Source: Volvariella volvacea V23
Lineage: Eukaryota > Basidiomycota > Agaricomycetes > Agaricales > Pluteaceae
Assembly: GCA_000349905.1 (NCBI GenBank)
Contig: KB722748.1
Span: 735,319-799,318, forward strand
Direction: 5' to 3'
DNA length: 64,000 nucleotides
The notes beneath the pieces are model-generated. The model searched no databases. It worked only from the letters and a program-made list of their open reading frames with translations, and was not told the origin of the DNA. Within the stretch, counting starts at the first letter, position 1. The number at the start of each line of letters is the position of its first letter. Position numbers and translations under genes: made by a program. Shown piece after piece: positions 12,072 to 23,500 of this stretch.

Positions 12072-12210
12072 GCTCAGATTCGGTAAATGTACCATTAATT
12101 TTGACCGGACTACGAGAGCGTTTACTCAAACCAACTGCCCATAAATGGTTCGGTCACATGATACCATACCTGAGCCCACCTGCTCAATCCGACTTTCATT
12201 CTACTCCGAC

Positions 12211-13691
12211 ATGGCCCAACTATGCAATCAGTATATCCCCCAAGAGCTCATTAACAACATCTGCGCTCACCTCTCGGATGATATAGACTCACTCAGCGCC
12301 TGCAGTCTTGTCGCTTCTCCATTTACAGAACCTGCCCAGCGTCAGTTGTTCCACACCTTCACCCTGCGTGTCCTGGATTACAACCCCCGCAATGTTCCAG
12401 AAAACATTCAGAAATTTCGTGAACTCCTTGATACGTTGACTTCCCAACTGGAGTACGTACACACTCTTTACTTCAGGATTGGTGCATGCGGAGATAGTGT
12501 TCCAATAGTCAACGACATCCTGGACCGTCTCGTTAATCTCAAGGAGGTATTCATGAATTGCAATGGATGCGTATTTATTGACCCAGAACTGGTCTTTCAT
12601 TGTTGCAAACCAACCCTCACACACTTCTCCATCATGTTTGCCTCGTCGTTCCCTGCCAACAACCTTCATCGCTGCACTTCTCTCCAACAGCTATCCATCA
12701 CATACTCGACGTTCTCTATCGCTGAGAATGACGGAGACAATGCCGAGTTATCCGCTGTGTCCCCTATTCAACTAGATTCGTTGTATCTTGCTGGATTCGC
12801 TGAGGAGAATGTCACATACTGGGTACAACATCGAAAATGCCCTGTAGATATCTGCAACCTAACCACATTGACGATCAAGGCTGAAGAAGTCGAAGAAATC
12901 GAGTCAATAGTATCCATTCTCCCAATTCTCTCACATTCCCTGCGGTCGCTCGTCATTGAGCCACCCGAAGGGTGTAAGTTATTTCCATCTCATCCTCCGA
13001 TGTGCTAGATTGCTTATCGGCGTGGACCCTCCAGTCGAGTCAATCGATGCAGAAGGCTTGACCGGTGAATCGGTTGCGCTACTGGACCTTTCCACCTTAC
13101 CTCATCTCACGCATCTTACGTTCTCCATCTTCGAGGCCAGCGAGCTGCGGTACACTTACTTCCCGTGGCTCGTCTCACAGCTGTCTACAATATCCCCGGT
13201 GAATGGTTTGCGATCATTGAACCTTCTGATCGCTCAACGTGGTGACTTGGGTCGTTCCTTCACAAGATATGAGGGGCAATACCAGAAATGGGAGCACTTG
13301 GACGACACCCTGACAGAGGAGAGGTTTGAGGGGCTTAGGAATATACATCTTTATGTTCACACTTTGGAAAACGATAGCGCGTTTATTGAAGGATGCAAAG
13401 ACGCGTTGCCAAAGACCAAAGAGGCGAAACTATTAATCGTAGAACGGGCACCTGCAACTGAATGTGAGTGACTTTTTCAAGTTCGATAGTTGTTAATTGA
13501 GTCTTACTGCCACAGGGCGAGGAATAGATGAGGATCTGGCCATTTGTCTGGCTCAGTCGACGGCTCAAGGGGAAGCAAACATCGCGAACTGGTAAGCATA
13601 GTGACTGAATCAAGGAAAGGCGTTGATCTCTCGCGATAGGCCTGGGCTCACTGATGTAATGTGGTCGAGGAGGAATCAATTTGTTCGGTAG
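12211..13691 (+). CDS. F-box / LRR-like protein
   Basis: Probable SCF substrate adaptor. Four exons (12211-12973, 13035-13463, 13516-13591, 13640-13691) give 439 aa with the frame maintained. The ATG at 12211 puts the F-box at the N-terminus: IPQELINNICAHL followed by DSLSACSLV, then irregular leucine-rich spacing (ILDRLVNLKEV, TLPHLTHLTFSI, GLRSLNLLIA). Agaricomycetes carry large families of such F-box proteins. If the third intron is not removed, translation would stop at 13593, just after TGG; the spliced form ends in a short tail, WPGLTDVMWSRRNQFVR. The ATG is only 140 bp from the end of helicase copy A, on the same strand. Target unknown. Confidence 0.72.
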
Positions 13692-14817
13692 GTTGAAAAT
13701 CTCCTGAATTGTGGAACTTATTGAACGACCCATGCGTTAAGTGTTTAACCTGCGGGGTTACTACCCGGCATCATTATCCCCCTCATCTCCTGGTCAACGG
13801 ACCACGTCCATTCTTATGCATTGGACTGCCGCTCCATCAAACATTTCCGTCAGACTCCAAATACTACCTCGTTCGCCAGTCTCTCGTACTCATCGTCTGC
13901 CAGTATCTCTAGCGAACTCTCGTCACTGGGCCACCCCGTTGCCCTTGTAGCAAGGTCTCCAGATTCAGCCGTACAGCCCCTCCACACCACCAAGCACAGT
14001 AGTGGAAAGATGCCCATCCATTTCCTTGGCTTACTCCATCGCAAGTCCTTCACTCAGTCCGTCTGCCGTACTATACAGGGCAGCAAGATTCGGATGTGGC
14101 GTTTCCACATCGAAGTTCCCTAAAGGAAGGGCATCGTTGGCTGCTAATTTCCTCGCACGCCTCCATTTGGTGCACCAATCTCCGAGGTCCTCTGTAAAGT
14201 TGGGCATGATATGTGTCAAAAAATCAAACACTCCGAGTCGGAGCCTATCTGATATGGCTCGTAACAGGTTTTGAATAGCTAATCGCCCATGACGCTTGTG
14301 GGAGATTCTGAAAGAGAGACGCCCAGACGGATTCTTCGGAGTAGGTGAATGATGGACCCTACCAAAAGTTTAATAACTTCCGCCAAACCACTAGATCTTT
14401 TCCTGTTGGGTGCTCTCGAAAAAGGGGCCACAACGTGCACTTCAAGTTATAGACGGACAAGTTTTACGAACTGTTGTGGTTGGACTCGGATGGATCGAAA
14501 GAGAAAGAGGCGGATGATGCGGTATAGGCGGCAAGGAGTGAGACAAATGTTCGTAAGGGGTTGTAGGGTATTGGTATCGTAACCGTACTGTAACGGATTG
14601 GCTCGATAAAGCCTGTGATAGTTTGTGGCGATTCGCCGCCACAATTTGTAAAACTCCAATTCCAAATTTCCATGCTGAGGCCCCGGCAAGGCTTAAACTG
14701 ACGCATCCGTTCCAGGGAATCCTACGCAAGTCGACTTCACAGTCGTGACCGCAATCTGTTGTCAGGGTCCAGTGTTCGTCACCAACACTCACGCTTCCAC
14801 TGCCATCTCGAGCATCC
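13692..14817 (-). other. Region without a confident gene; possible minus-strand gene remnant
   Basis: Minus-strand open stretches at about 14230-14031 and 14690-14447 read as plausible protein (for example DLGDWCTKWRRARKLAA and NLELEFYKLWRRIATNYH) but are separated by stops without clean splice pairs. I cannot assign a family. This could be a decayed gene or a real gene with introns I did not resolve. No plus-strand candidate is better. Confidence 0.25.
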
Positions 14818-16326
14818 ATGTCCACTGCCGAAATCCTGCAGAGATCGGAACACGAATTTTGGCTACACTTCATTGATGCTGTCGCGCCAGGAACACCTCA
14901 GATTCCCAGAATACAGACTGAAGACGGCTCTGCCAGTGGGGTACAAGGTGGAGCCCACGATGCAATCGTCAATACCTTGCCTCTGGAGATACTCTACGAG
15001 ATCATGCTGCATACCTCCTCCGTTTCAGTGCAGCAGGCCATTGATCAAATCAACAGCAACGACACCCCGGGCCTGGACTTCCATTTTACCCCATTTCATT
15101 TGGCCCAGGTCTGCGCACACTGGCGGAGTGTTGCTTGCGCATTTCCATTGCTATGGTCTACCATTTTCGTTATCGGCCCACGATTGCCTTTCATAAAGCT
15201 CATCGAGCTCGCACTCATTCGTTCTGGTGATATCGTTCCACTAAACCTCACTCTGCACCACCTTTTAACCTTGAAACGACCCCAGCCATCGTATGAAAAC
15301 CAAGTGATATCAACAAATCATATCCTTGTGCATTTTGCAAGATATGCCCATCGCTGGAAATGTTTGGACCTCTGGCTACACGTTCGGGATCTGGGTGATC
15401 TACCTCTGAAGCCAAGTTCCTCACCGGTTCCTGCCCTCGAAAGCGCCAAGGTCTTCTTAACGATGGTCTCCGAAGATGTGCAGCACCGATTTTGGTCTAT
15501 CCTAAACTCTTCTCCTGTTCTCAAGCAAGCATACTTCTGGACTCTAAATCCTCCGCCCTCCACACCGTGGGCTCAACTAGTTGATGTCCAATTCTGCATC
15601 TTGTCGCTCGACGCATTTGTGGCATTCATGAGACAAACAACTCGACTGGAGTCCCTCATTGTTACGTTGAAGTTCAGATTGCCTTCACCAGCCCCTACTA
15701 TCGACCCAGTGCCCCTAGAACGACTGCGCACCCTCGATATCAGCTTTAGAGACGCCCGCGTATTCGACTTGATCACCACTCCAGTGCTGGATTCCCTCAT
15801 TTTCCAACGTGCAGCACGATGTGAGGAGCATTCCGTGATGCCCTTCCACAATTTCCTATCTCGATCGGGGTGTACACTAGGATCCGTGGACCTGAAATTG
15901 GTCAACAGCACGAGCTACCTCTATCTGGCGACTTCGTCGCTTGATCGACTTGAAATGCTTCGTGCTGGTGATGGGGACATCAGCTCCCTTCTTGCCTTTT
16001 TGACTTGGCCTCCAGTTCAGGAATTCCAGATTCCCGCTGCACAGCATCCTTGCTCGCTACCTGGACTCAAGAGTTTGGTTTTTGATCAGTGCATGTCCAC
16101 ACCGGGGTTGATCGGAGCTATGGTGAAATCACGTCTCATAGGTCGTCATTCTACCCAGGTTATAGGTCAGCTAGAACTCCTGGATGTGAGTTTGTTGAAA
16201 GATTTAGGCGGAGAGCATCAGGGGACGCTGGAAGAGAGTCACGCGGAAGACTTTGAAGCGCTCTCAGAACTCGTGGACTCTGGTGTGCGCTTGCGGTGGG
16301 AGATAAAGGCTGTAGGATATGCGTAG
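14818..16326 (+). CDS. F-box domain protein, intronless
   Basis: Single-exon 502-aa ORF. The F-box-like segment starts around residue 53 (NTLPLEILYEIMLHTS), continues after a short insertion with FHLAQVCAHWRSVA and ends LLWSTIFV, the typical split F-box of Agaricomycete proteins. The remainder is a long leucine-rich region with no catalytic motif. The start at 14818 is the first ATG in frame. It lacks introns, unlike its neighbours, which is common in this F-box family. Presumed substrate receptor of an SCF ubiquitin ligase; substrate unknown. Confidence 0.75.
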   Translation: MSTAEILQRSEHEFWLHFIDAVAPGTPQIPRIQTEDGSASGVQGGAHDAIVNTLPLEILYEIMLHTSSVSVQQAIDQINSNDTPGLDFHFTPFHLAQVCAHWRSVACAFPLLWSTIFVIGPRLPFIKLIELALIRSGDIVPLNLTLHHLLTLKRPQPSYENQVISTNHILVHFARYAHRWKCLDLWLHVRDLGDLPLKPSSSPVPALESAKVFLTMVSEDVQHRFWSILNSSPVLKQAYFWTLNPPPSTPWAQLVDVQFCILSLDAFVAFMRQTTRLESLIVTLKFRLPSPAPTIDPVPLERLRTLDISFRDARVFDLITTPVLDSLIFQRAARCEEHSVMPFHNFLSRSGCTLGSVDLKLVNSTSYLYLATSSLDRLEMLRAGDGDISSLLAFLTWPPVQEFQIPAAQHPCSLPGLKSLVFDQCMSTPGLIGAMVKSRLIGRHSTQVIGQLELLDVSLLKDLGGEHQGTLEESHAEDFEALSELVDSGVRLRWEIKAVGYA

Positions 16327-16909
16327 TCTGCTTGTTGGATTGCTGCGTTCTGTGACGTACTTGTCCCAACGCCACTTGCAGCACCACCTCCGTTGGTGTC
16401 GACATGTAATGATACCGTATTGATACCAAACTGTTAGCGGATCGCCTGCTCATCTGGTAGGAATCTGGTGGCTCGTTTGCTTCTGCCGCGGAGAGGCCTG
16501 GGGTTAAGGCGGTATGTCTTGGCTTGTCCCATGGCTTTCGTCTTCTATTACTCAAACATGGCGAAGCGCTGTTAAAGATCTGCAACGCATCACCCTCTAG
16601 AACTCCGTGGCCTGCTTAGCATGTTGTGCGGTGCATTTAGCGTCATGGACACTCTGACAGCTGTGACGCATGTATCATCTGGTCCCGTATCGCTTACAGA
16701 AATGCGCACGTCTCTTGAGACGGCCCTGGGTTCCGACAGTGCAAGTGCACTTCCTGCTGGAGAAAAAAAGAACGCCGCTTTGCCATAACCCAGATGATCG
16801 GAATCCGAATAGATCACGTCAAAGAACCTTCAAGCCTAAGCTCTATACGACTGGCCACATAGTGCTCACTCTGCATAAAGATGGCAAACTCTTTGCGAAC
16901 TCGACTCCC
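16327..16909. other. Intergenic region between F-box gene and P450
   Basis: About 580 bp with no supported gene. A long minus-strand frame (16585-16160) only mirrors the F-box gene's 3' end and shows no family features. The right part should contain the P450 promoter; no clear TATA motif was seen. Confidence 0.4.
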
Positions 16910-19045
16910 ATGGCGCTACCATCTGTGCAACCCGTTCTGGGTGTTGCAATAGTAACGGCCCTTTTCCTGCTTTCCCTCGAGTACCTTCGTTCCCCTAGAA
17001 AGCGACTTCCGCTGCCACCTGCACCACCTGGCTACCCCTTCATTGGTCACTATCTAAGCGTACCAGATAGAGACCAATGGATTGCCTATAAGAAATGGGG
17101 AGACGAGTGCGGTATGTATGAGCGCTTAGCTATCCTGTATACTAACAAGAGATGTCATAGGGAGCGATGTCATTTACCTCAACATGTTGGGTACGCACAT
17201 GGTCATTCTCAACTCCCTCAAAGCAACGAAGGAGTTATTCGACAGACGCTCGGCGATATACTCAGACAGGTGAGTTACAGTTTACCCGAAAGTTCTTTGG
17301 TTGATTTTATACTTGAACAGGCATCCAATGCCGATGATGAAGTTGTGCGTATTCAAAGCGGACTGCTGCAATTTGAATGCGCTCAACGGCGTATAGGTTG
17401 GGGTGGGACTGGAACTTTGCTTTCAAGCGCTATGGACCAGAGTGGAGACGTAAGCACAAAGTCGAGCCTGACATACCTCTAAATCTTACTGTAATCGAAG
17501 TGCACCGCAAGCTATTCAAGCAACTATTCTCATCTGTGAATCACCAAGAACATGAACTTGAAGCCGTCCGTAGGATGATCCACCGCCTGACAAAGGCTCC
17601 TCTGGCTTGGGAACCTGAACTGAGACAGTAAGTACCACCACCCTGGGATTTCTAATGAGCATTCATTGAGATGCAACTCTAAGCATGGCAGGAGAGATCA
17701 TTTTCAACACCGCATATGGGTTTGAAATCAGCGCAAAAAATGACCCCGCCGTTGAACTATCCGAAAAGGCCCTGTACACGATGGCGAGAGCGGGGAACGT
17801 TGGAAGCTTCTTGGTAGACTTTCTTCCGTGGTTGAACAAGCTCCCTTCGTGGTTCCCTGGAGCTGGATACCAAAACACCGCTGTCGAATGGTCGAAAATT
17901 GTCAATGCGCTTCCAAGGGAACCGTTCGAATTTGCGAAGGAGAAATTTGTGAGCATTTCTTCCTTGCTATTCCAATTCGCAGCCCGGAGAAGCTGATCTT
18001 CTGGGCCCCTGTAGATAAGGGGAGAACTAAAGTCGTCAGTTGTGTTACAGGTGCTCGAGGAGCATCAATTAGAAGGAGATCCAGAGAAGGAACAGCTCCT
18101 CCGAAATGTGATAGGGCTAATGTATTCAGGTTGGTTCTATCGTGTCCCTTAATCTCCAATCATGCTGACAATAATCTGATTCCCCAAAGCCGCTGCTGAT
18201 ACGGTGCGTATCTACACCTGTCTCCTATTTGCTTATCTGATTTGCTCAGTCAGACCGTCTCTGCTATAAGTAGTTTCCTGTTAGTCATGGTGCAGAATCC
18301 AGAACTCTTCAAGAGGGCTCAAGTTGAAGTAGACAAAGTGACAGGGGGGATTCGTCTCCCAGATTTCACTGATCAGGATTCACTGCCATTTGTTCATGCC
18401 TTGGTCCGGGAGGCATTGCGATGGAATCCTGTCACACCTTTGGGTGAGTATAGGAGTCTTGTCTCTGATCATAGAAAATTGATGCGTCGTAATATAGCTA
18501 TTGCCCATGCAGCTACTTCTGATGACATATACAACGGATATTTTATACCAAACGGCTCTGTGGTAGTTGGAAATTCCTGGTAAGTGTATTGGTATTCACA
18601 CAGACTTTGCGTATAACCGAAACTAATTCCGCATTTATAGGGCTATACTTCACGACGAATCTCTCTACGGTTCAAACACGGACCGCTTTGATCCTGACAG
18701 ATTCCTTGACGAAAATGGCTTGCTTAATTCATCTGTATCTTTTCCAGAGGCAGCGTTCGGCTTTGGTAGACGGTTCTGTCCAGGAAAGGATATTGGCACT
18801 TCCACCGTGTGGATTACGATTGCTACGATGCTTGCTACACTCGATATCACAAAGGCGAAAGATAGCGATGGTAAGCCTATTGAGCCGTCTGGGAAGTATA
18901 GCTCTGGGATGCTCTGGTAAGTCCAGTAGACGAGAGAAGGATGTAACTGATATATATTGGCATTAGTTATCCAGAACCGTTCCCTTGCGATATTCGTTTC
19001 CGCTCCAGAAAGGCAGAGAGTCTTGTCGAGGCATACACCACCTAA
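16910..19045 (+). CDS. Cytochrome P450 monooxygenase (OrdA-like type)
   Basis: Membrane-anchored heme monooxygenase. Eleven exons (16910-17111, 17161-17269, 17321-17344, 17397-17627, 17684-17948, 18051-18129, 18190-18203, 18254-18443, 18498-18579, 18641-18916, 18967-19045) sum to 1551 nt, 516 aa, fully in phase. An N-terminal hydrophobic anchor (VLGVAIVTALFLLSLEYL) is followed by the proline-rich hinge LPLPPAPPGYPFIGHY, helix C WRRKHK, I-helix AAADTT, ExxR (EALRWNP) and the heme loop FGFGRRFCPG. All catalytic elements are present. Exon 7 is only 14 nt and carries the I-helix core. After WRRKHK there is an unusual stretch (VEPDIPLNLTVIE) before VHRKLFKQ, which may be a recent in-frame insertion. 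Substrate unknown. Overall layout resembles the fungal O-methylsterigmatocystin oxidoreductase-like P450s. Confidence 0.88.
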
Positions 19046-20549
19046 TGCCTACAGAGGTGGTTGCACACCGTATTGATCTATTTATTGTGAAGGCGATACA
19101 CTTAAATGATTGTGTATTTCACATATGAGCATTGGCAGAAGGATCCCCGTAGAAAGTGTCATGTTGAGTCGTGACTTTTTTGAGAACCCACAGCCAAGAG
19201 CGCATCACGCACGAGGGTATCCGCACCGCCAAGGGTAGATGTAGCTCACTGAGTGATTGACCAAAAGAGGAGAGTGCCAAGATCTGGCACAAACAAGCAC
19301 AAACAACAATACCCACTTTGTTGAAATTTCCTCCCGTCGCTATGCCACAAATCTCTGTTCTCAGTGCTATCTAGGTTCCAATCGTGTCATCCACATTCTG
19401 AACCTGTTCTTCCTGGATCAACTCTGTCGTCTCTACCCATCCCCTCTCCAGCGACAAGCATAACTACTCCCTTTGTTTCTCTCATTGTCACTTGACCTTT
19501 CTTCTACGTTTCTGTTGCCTAGGCACTGATATCATTGTCTTGATATCTTCCTGTCCGCAAACTCAACTTGGGGGTCTCAGATGATCGTACTTCCTAAACC
19601 CCGTTTTTCATGACTTAGCACTTGGAATCGACCAGCTTATTACTGTCTTCTGCGGTCGCTGCCCAATGGATGCCAATTTTTACTATTATAAAGTCCGTGG
19701 CATGACGATTCTATGCCATCTGGAGTTACCAAAGATCCTGGCTATCCAGTGCTTTTCCAAGAGGTGGAGAAAGTTATGGGCTTGCAGCAGGTGCAGGCCA
19801 TTAATATTGTTTGGTTCTGGGCAATGGTCATGACGGCATTATTGCCAGTGACTATTGTGCGTCCTCTTCATCCTATAGCCCCTTCTGCTACTGGTTTTGT
19901 ACATGGTGGTGTGGACCTGTCTCGATTTTCGGGGTACTTTTGGTTCTTGCAGTATATCCTACCGCTAATGGGACGGTGATCTCGAGTTAGTACGTGTATC
20001 CAAGACCACGCCTCTGTTCCCCCCTCCCACTGATGAAAGAACGGCGGAACGGAGTACTGGGCTCTGCTGAGGCAGCCTCCTTTCTATCGGGTCTTTGGAG
20101 AAACGTTGAAATCACCAAGGTGCCTTAATATTGTTCGAGTGTCTCGTCCTAGATGTATAGTCCCTCAGCTCGGGTGCTTCCCTGGTTCACGTTATGGCTG
20201 TCGATGTGGTTAAGTTCTTGAAATTATCTCCTTTCTCCGCATACGTTCCTCGTGTGCTTGGAAAATGGAATCAAAAATGTGTCTTTCCCTTAGAAAAGAG
20301 CTAGAAGAATTTTCTGTACTACAATATATTCCATTTTTTCTTACTTTGTCAGCAGCCGTTTCTCATTCACCGGCTGGGAAGAATGGGTGCGTTGGAGACG
20401 TGAATCGTCATGTCTGGGAAGACACCGCGCAGTCAAGTCCAGAACCACCCTATCGGCGTCAAGGCTCCATTACCGATCTGAGTACGTTTATAAACTCCTT
20501 GCAGGCCGTCTCCCCGAGGTCGATTATCTTCTTCGCCTTTACCTCTACG
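19046..20549. other. Intergenic region upstream of helicase copy B
   Basis: About 1.5 kb with no supported coding gene. It contains duplicated segment R2 (19382-19845) and, from about 20240, sequence related to the upstream regions of helicase copies A and C. A short open frame at 19713-19979 overlaps R2 but its frame is not kept in R1, so I do not call it a gene. Confidence 0.45.
19382..19845 (+). repeat. Duplicated non-coding segment, copy R2
   Basis: Diverged partner of R1 (1720-2285), same orientation, with at least five colinear anchors and altered spacing. It lies upstream of helicase copy B, whereas R1 lies upstream of ctr and copy A. This suggests it was part of the same duplicated block and that a ctr copy between R2 and copy B has been lost (inference). 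Confidence 0.6.
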
Positions 20550-23500
20550 ATGCCTCCGAGGACCTGGAGTGGGCGGCAAATTCCTTGCAGATTTGTGAAT
20601 AGCCCAGGAGGGTGTAGGCGGCAAGATTGCACCTTTTCTCATGATTTGCCCGCGAACGCGACAAGTGCTCCAAATCAAGTTCTTTGCTGGTTTGCAAATA
20701 ATCCAGGAGGATGTAGGCGGCAGGACTGTCGGTTTTCTCATGATTTGACCAGGCAAGCATTAACAAGTGTTTTGGCTTCTATTTCTATATACTGATGTAT
20801 TCACAGGTCGTCTGGACCAGATATTCCTCACGGAGTTTGCAAGTCCTACTGGTCGACTGGACAGTGTAATGCTGGTGATTGCGTGCTCCGACATATGCAA
20901 GCACCAGGCGCGTCGGCGTTGTCTACCTCGACGGCAAGCCCAGAGGTTGCTTTTCAGTCAACGTCAAATTTGAATATGGACGCTTTTACTCCTGCACAAG
21001 TTAACAGCTATTTGCGGAGATTTTTGGATGATGCCTATCGGTTCAGCAAGTCGGCGGATGTGTATGCGTTTGTTAGGTTGTTGGCTATCGCCAGTTCGCA
21101 GAACCCTTCTTGGGTAAGCTAAGTCTATCATTCGTGGTGCTTGGTAGTTCATACCAACATGTGGCAGACGTCTCAAGATGGACAGGTATGCATGGCCTCA
21201 ACTTGTTTATCAGGATTGCTACTTACACTTCGTGTAGTTGCTCCTTGGTAAGGTTTCAGAGGTGGGTCGTGATTCCATGCAATGGTAGAAACACCTAACA
21301 ACAATCTAGGGAAGTGGGTTGTCTCGCATTGTGGATGTGATCGTATGGCAGCCCGTATCGACTATGGCTGGACGAAACTCGGTCATCCTTTCCTTCCAAG
21401 AAGCGTATATCCCGTTGCTCAAGGTAGTGTCATTCTCCTAATGTCGTGGCATGCTGTTGACGCGTCCTTTCTTAATCCAGTTCCTCGCCTCAGATATTGT
21501 CGTCAAAACGACCTTAAATCGACAAGCTAAGTACGTTAATGTCTTCATTGATTTACTCGTGCTCACGTCTGTTTATTGCTCTATCAAGTTCTTTGTATAT
21601 GGCTCTCGTGAACAATCTCGAGCAATTCTGGACAAACCTGAATGTATGCATGACAAATGTTATGGCTACAAAGAGTTTTAAAGATATAACGGGGCCTCCA
21701 CACAATGATTCCGCGTCTGCAATGCAGTTGTTCATGTCGTTGACAGTAATACTCCACGAGTAAGTTGATTTAGCGCCGTCAATGTTGGAATTTCAATTGA
21801 AATTTTATAGGTGCCTATCGCGTTTCAAGAACATATCCGTAGAGAAGCCTCTGGTCACTACCGTTGTCGAGGCTTTGCAAGATTGGGTCACAACTTTCAT
21901 CGCTCAAGTCAAGGCATCGCCCATAGCCTTCCGATGGTGCTTTTAATGGGATCGAACCTAGCCAACGGGATTATATTCTCGAGCATCTACAAATCAAGCT
22001 TGGACATCTCGTACGAATTGCGGAAAGAGAGTCAAAGCGAGCATTGTCCGTGAAGGAAAAACCTGACACCCGTGCTACCAAGGGCTCTCCTAACGAAGGA
22101 CTCATTGCCCATCTCGGTGTTGCATTTGAAGGACCTGGTCAGCATTGTTCCTCAGGTCGGAGGCATGATAACGATCACGAGGATATTCATGATATATCGA
22201 TTGCACCAACGCACGAAGAGCTGCTTTGTAGCCTTCCGGCTTATTTGCCTGCAAATTTTGATGGTGCTCCTCATCACCTCCCCCAGCGGACCATGGAGCG
22301 GCATTTGGATGTACAGTTTAGGTTATTGAGGGAGGAGCTGATGTATGCCTTTGATCTGTTATTTACAAAATTATGCTGAACATATTTTCTCTACTAGTGC
22401 TCCTCTTCGAATGGCGATACAGCTCGTACATATGGACCTACAGGATCCCTCGGGGAAGACGAAGCTCGCAGAGATCCTGAAGAAGAAAGGTGGAAAGTAT
22501 CGAGGAAACTTGGATATGCAAGATGGTGTCATGTTCAACATGTATACGGGTGTCGTCCTCAACTCGGTCACAACGGATCGTCGTCGTGGTATCACTATCG
22601 AGTTATATTGCGATGCACCTCCAGGAAAGGCCCGCAATCAAGACCCTGGCATACGGGAGGCGTTTTGGATGAGAATGAGCGGAAAAAGACTCATGACGGG
22701 TGGTTTGATAGCCCTGATATGGAATCATGGCTCCTCTGTCACCATCGAACTGGGAACTATCAGCAGTACGTTGGAAGATTTGAAAAAATCAGCCCAGTGT
22801 AGCCCCTGTAGGATTTTACTCCGAATTTCATTCTTCAACCCAGAATTCGAGCTCAGGGTTCTGAAGCTTCTACACGGCGCACCAAATCCTGGCGTCTCCC
22901 ATGCTGAGACTATTCTCCTTGTCGAGTCCCCAATTCTTTACGAGTCTATACGCCCGTTCTTAGAGGCATTGCTGGTCGTCCCTGAATCAATCTCCTTTGG
23001 CGAACATATTACGAAACCATTCAATCGGGAGGTGGATAGGATCCTACCTCCACGATATGCACGAAATCCAGGATTTTCATATCAATTGGATCCATTGTTC
23101 CCACCCTCCGGCGGCATCAGGAATCTGAATCTGGATGTCCTTGATCAAAACTCCATGGCACAAGCAAGAGAGGCGCTAAAGCAGAGTAGGCTTGATGAAA
23201 GTCAAGCAAGCGCTGTCGTCGATGTGCTTTCAAGGGAAGTTGCTCTGATTCAGGGGTACGTGTTCAACATGTTTCTCTCTTCATCCCACTTATAACACAA
23301 ACACTTTATGAAGGCCTCCAGGCACTGGGAAGGTAGGTTTGGATGGTCTTTTAAGAGGCGATGCTCTAATATCTATCAGTCATATACAGGTGTTGAGCTT
23401 CTCCGTGTGCTTCTACCGAAAGCAAAGCCAATCCTAATGATTGCATTCACCAATCATGCACTGGATCATATGCTAGGTAGCATTCTTGATGCGGGTATAA

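Noticed and set aside
17454..17493. Possible 40-nt intron in the first P450 (between WRRKHK and VHRKLFKQ)
   Set aside because: Removing it breaks the reading frame; it is kept as an in-frame stretch.
19713..19979. Short plus-strand ORF within R2
   Set aside because: The frame is not kept in R1 and no family is recognisable.
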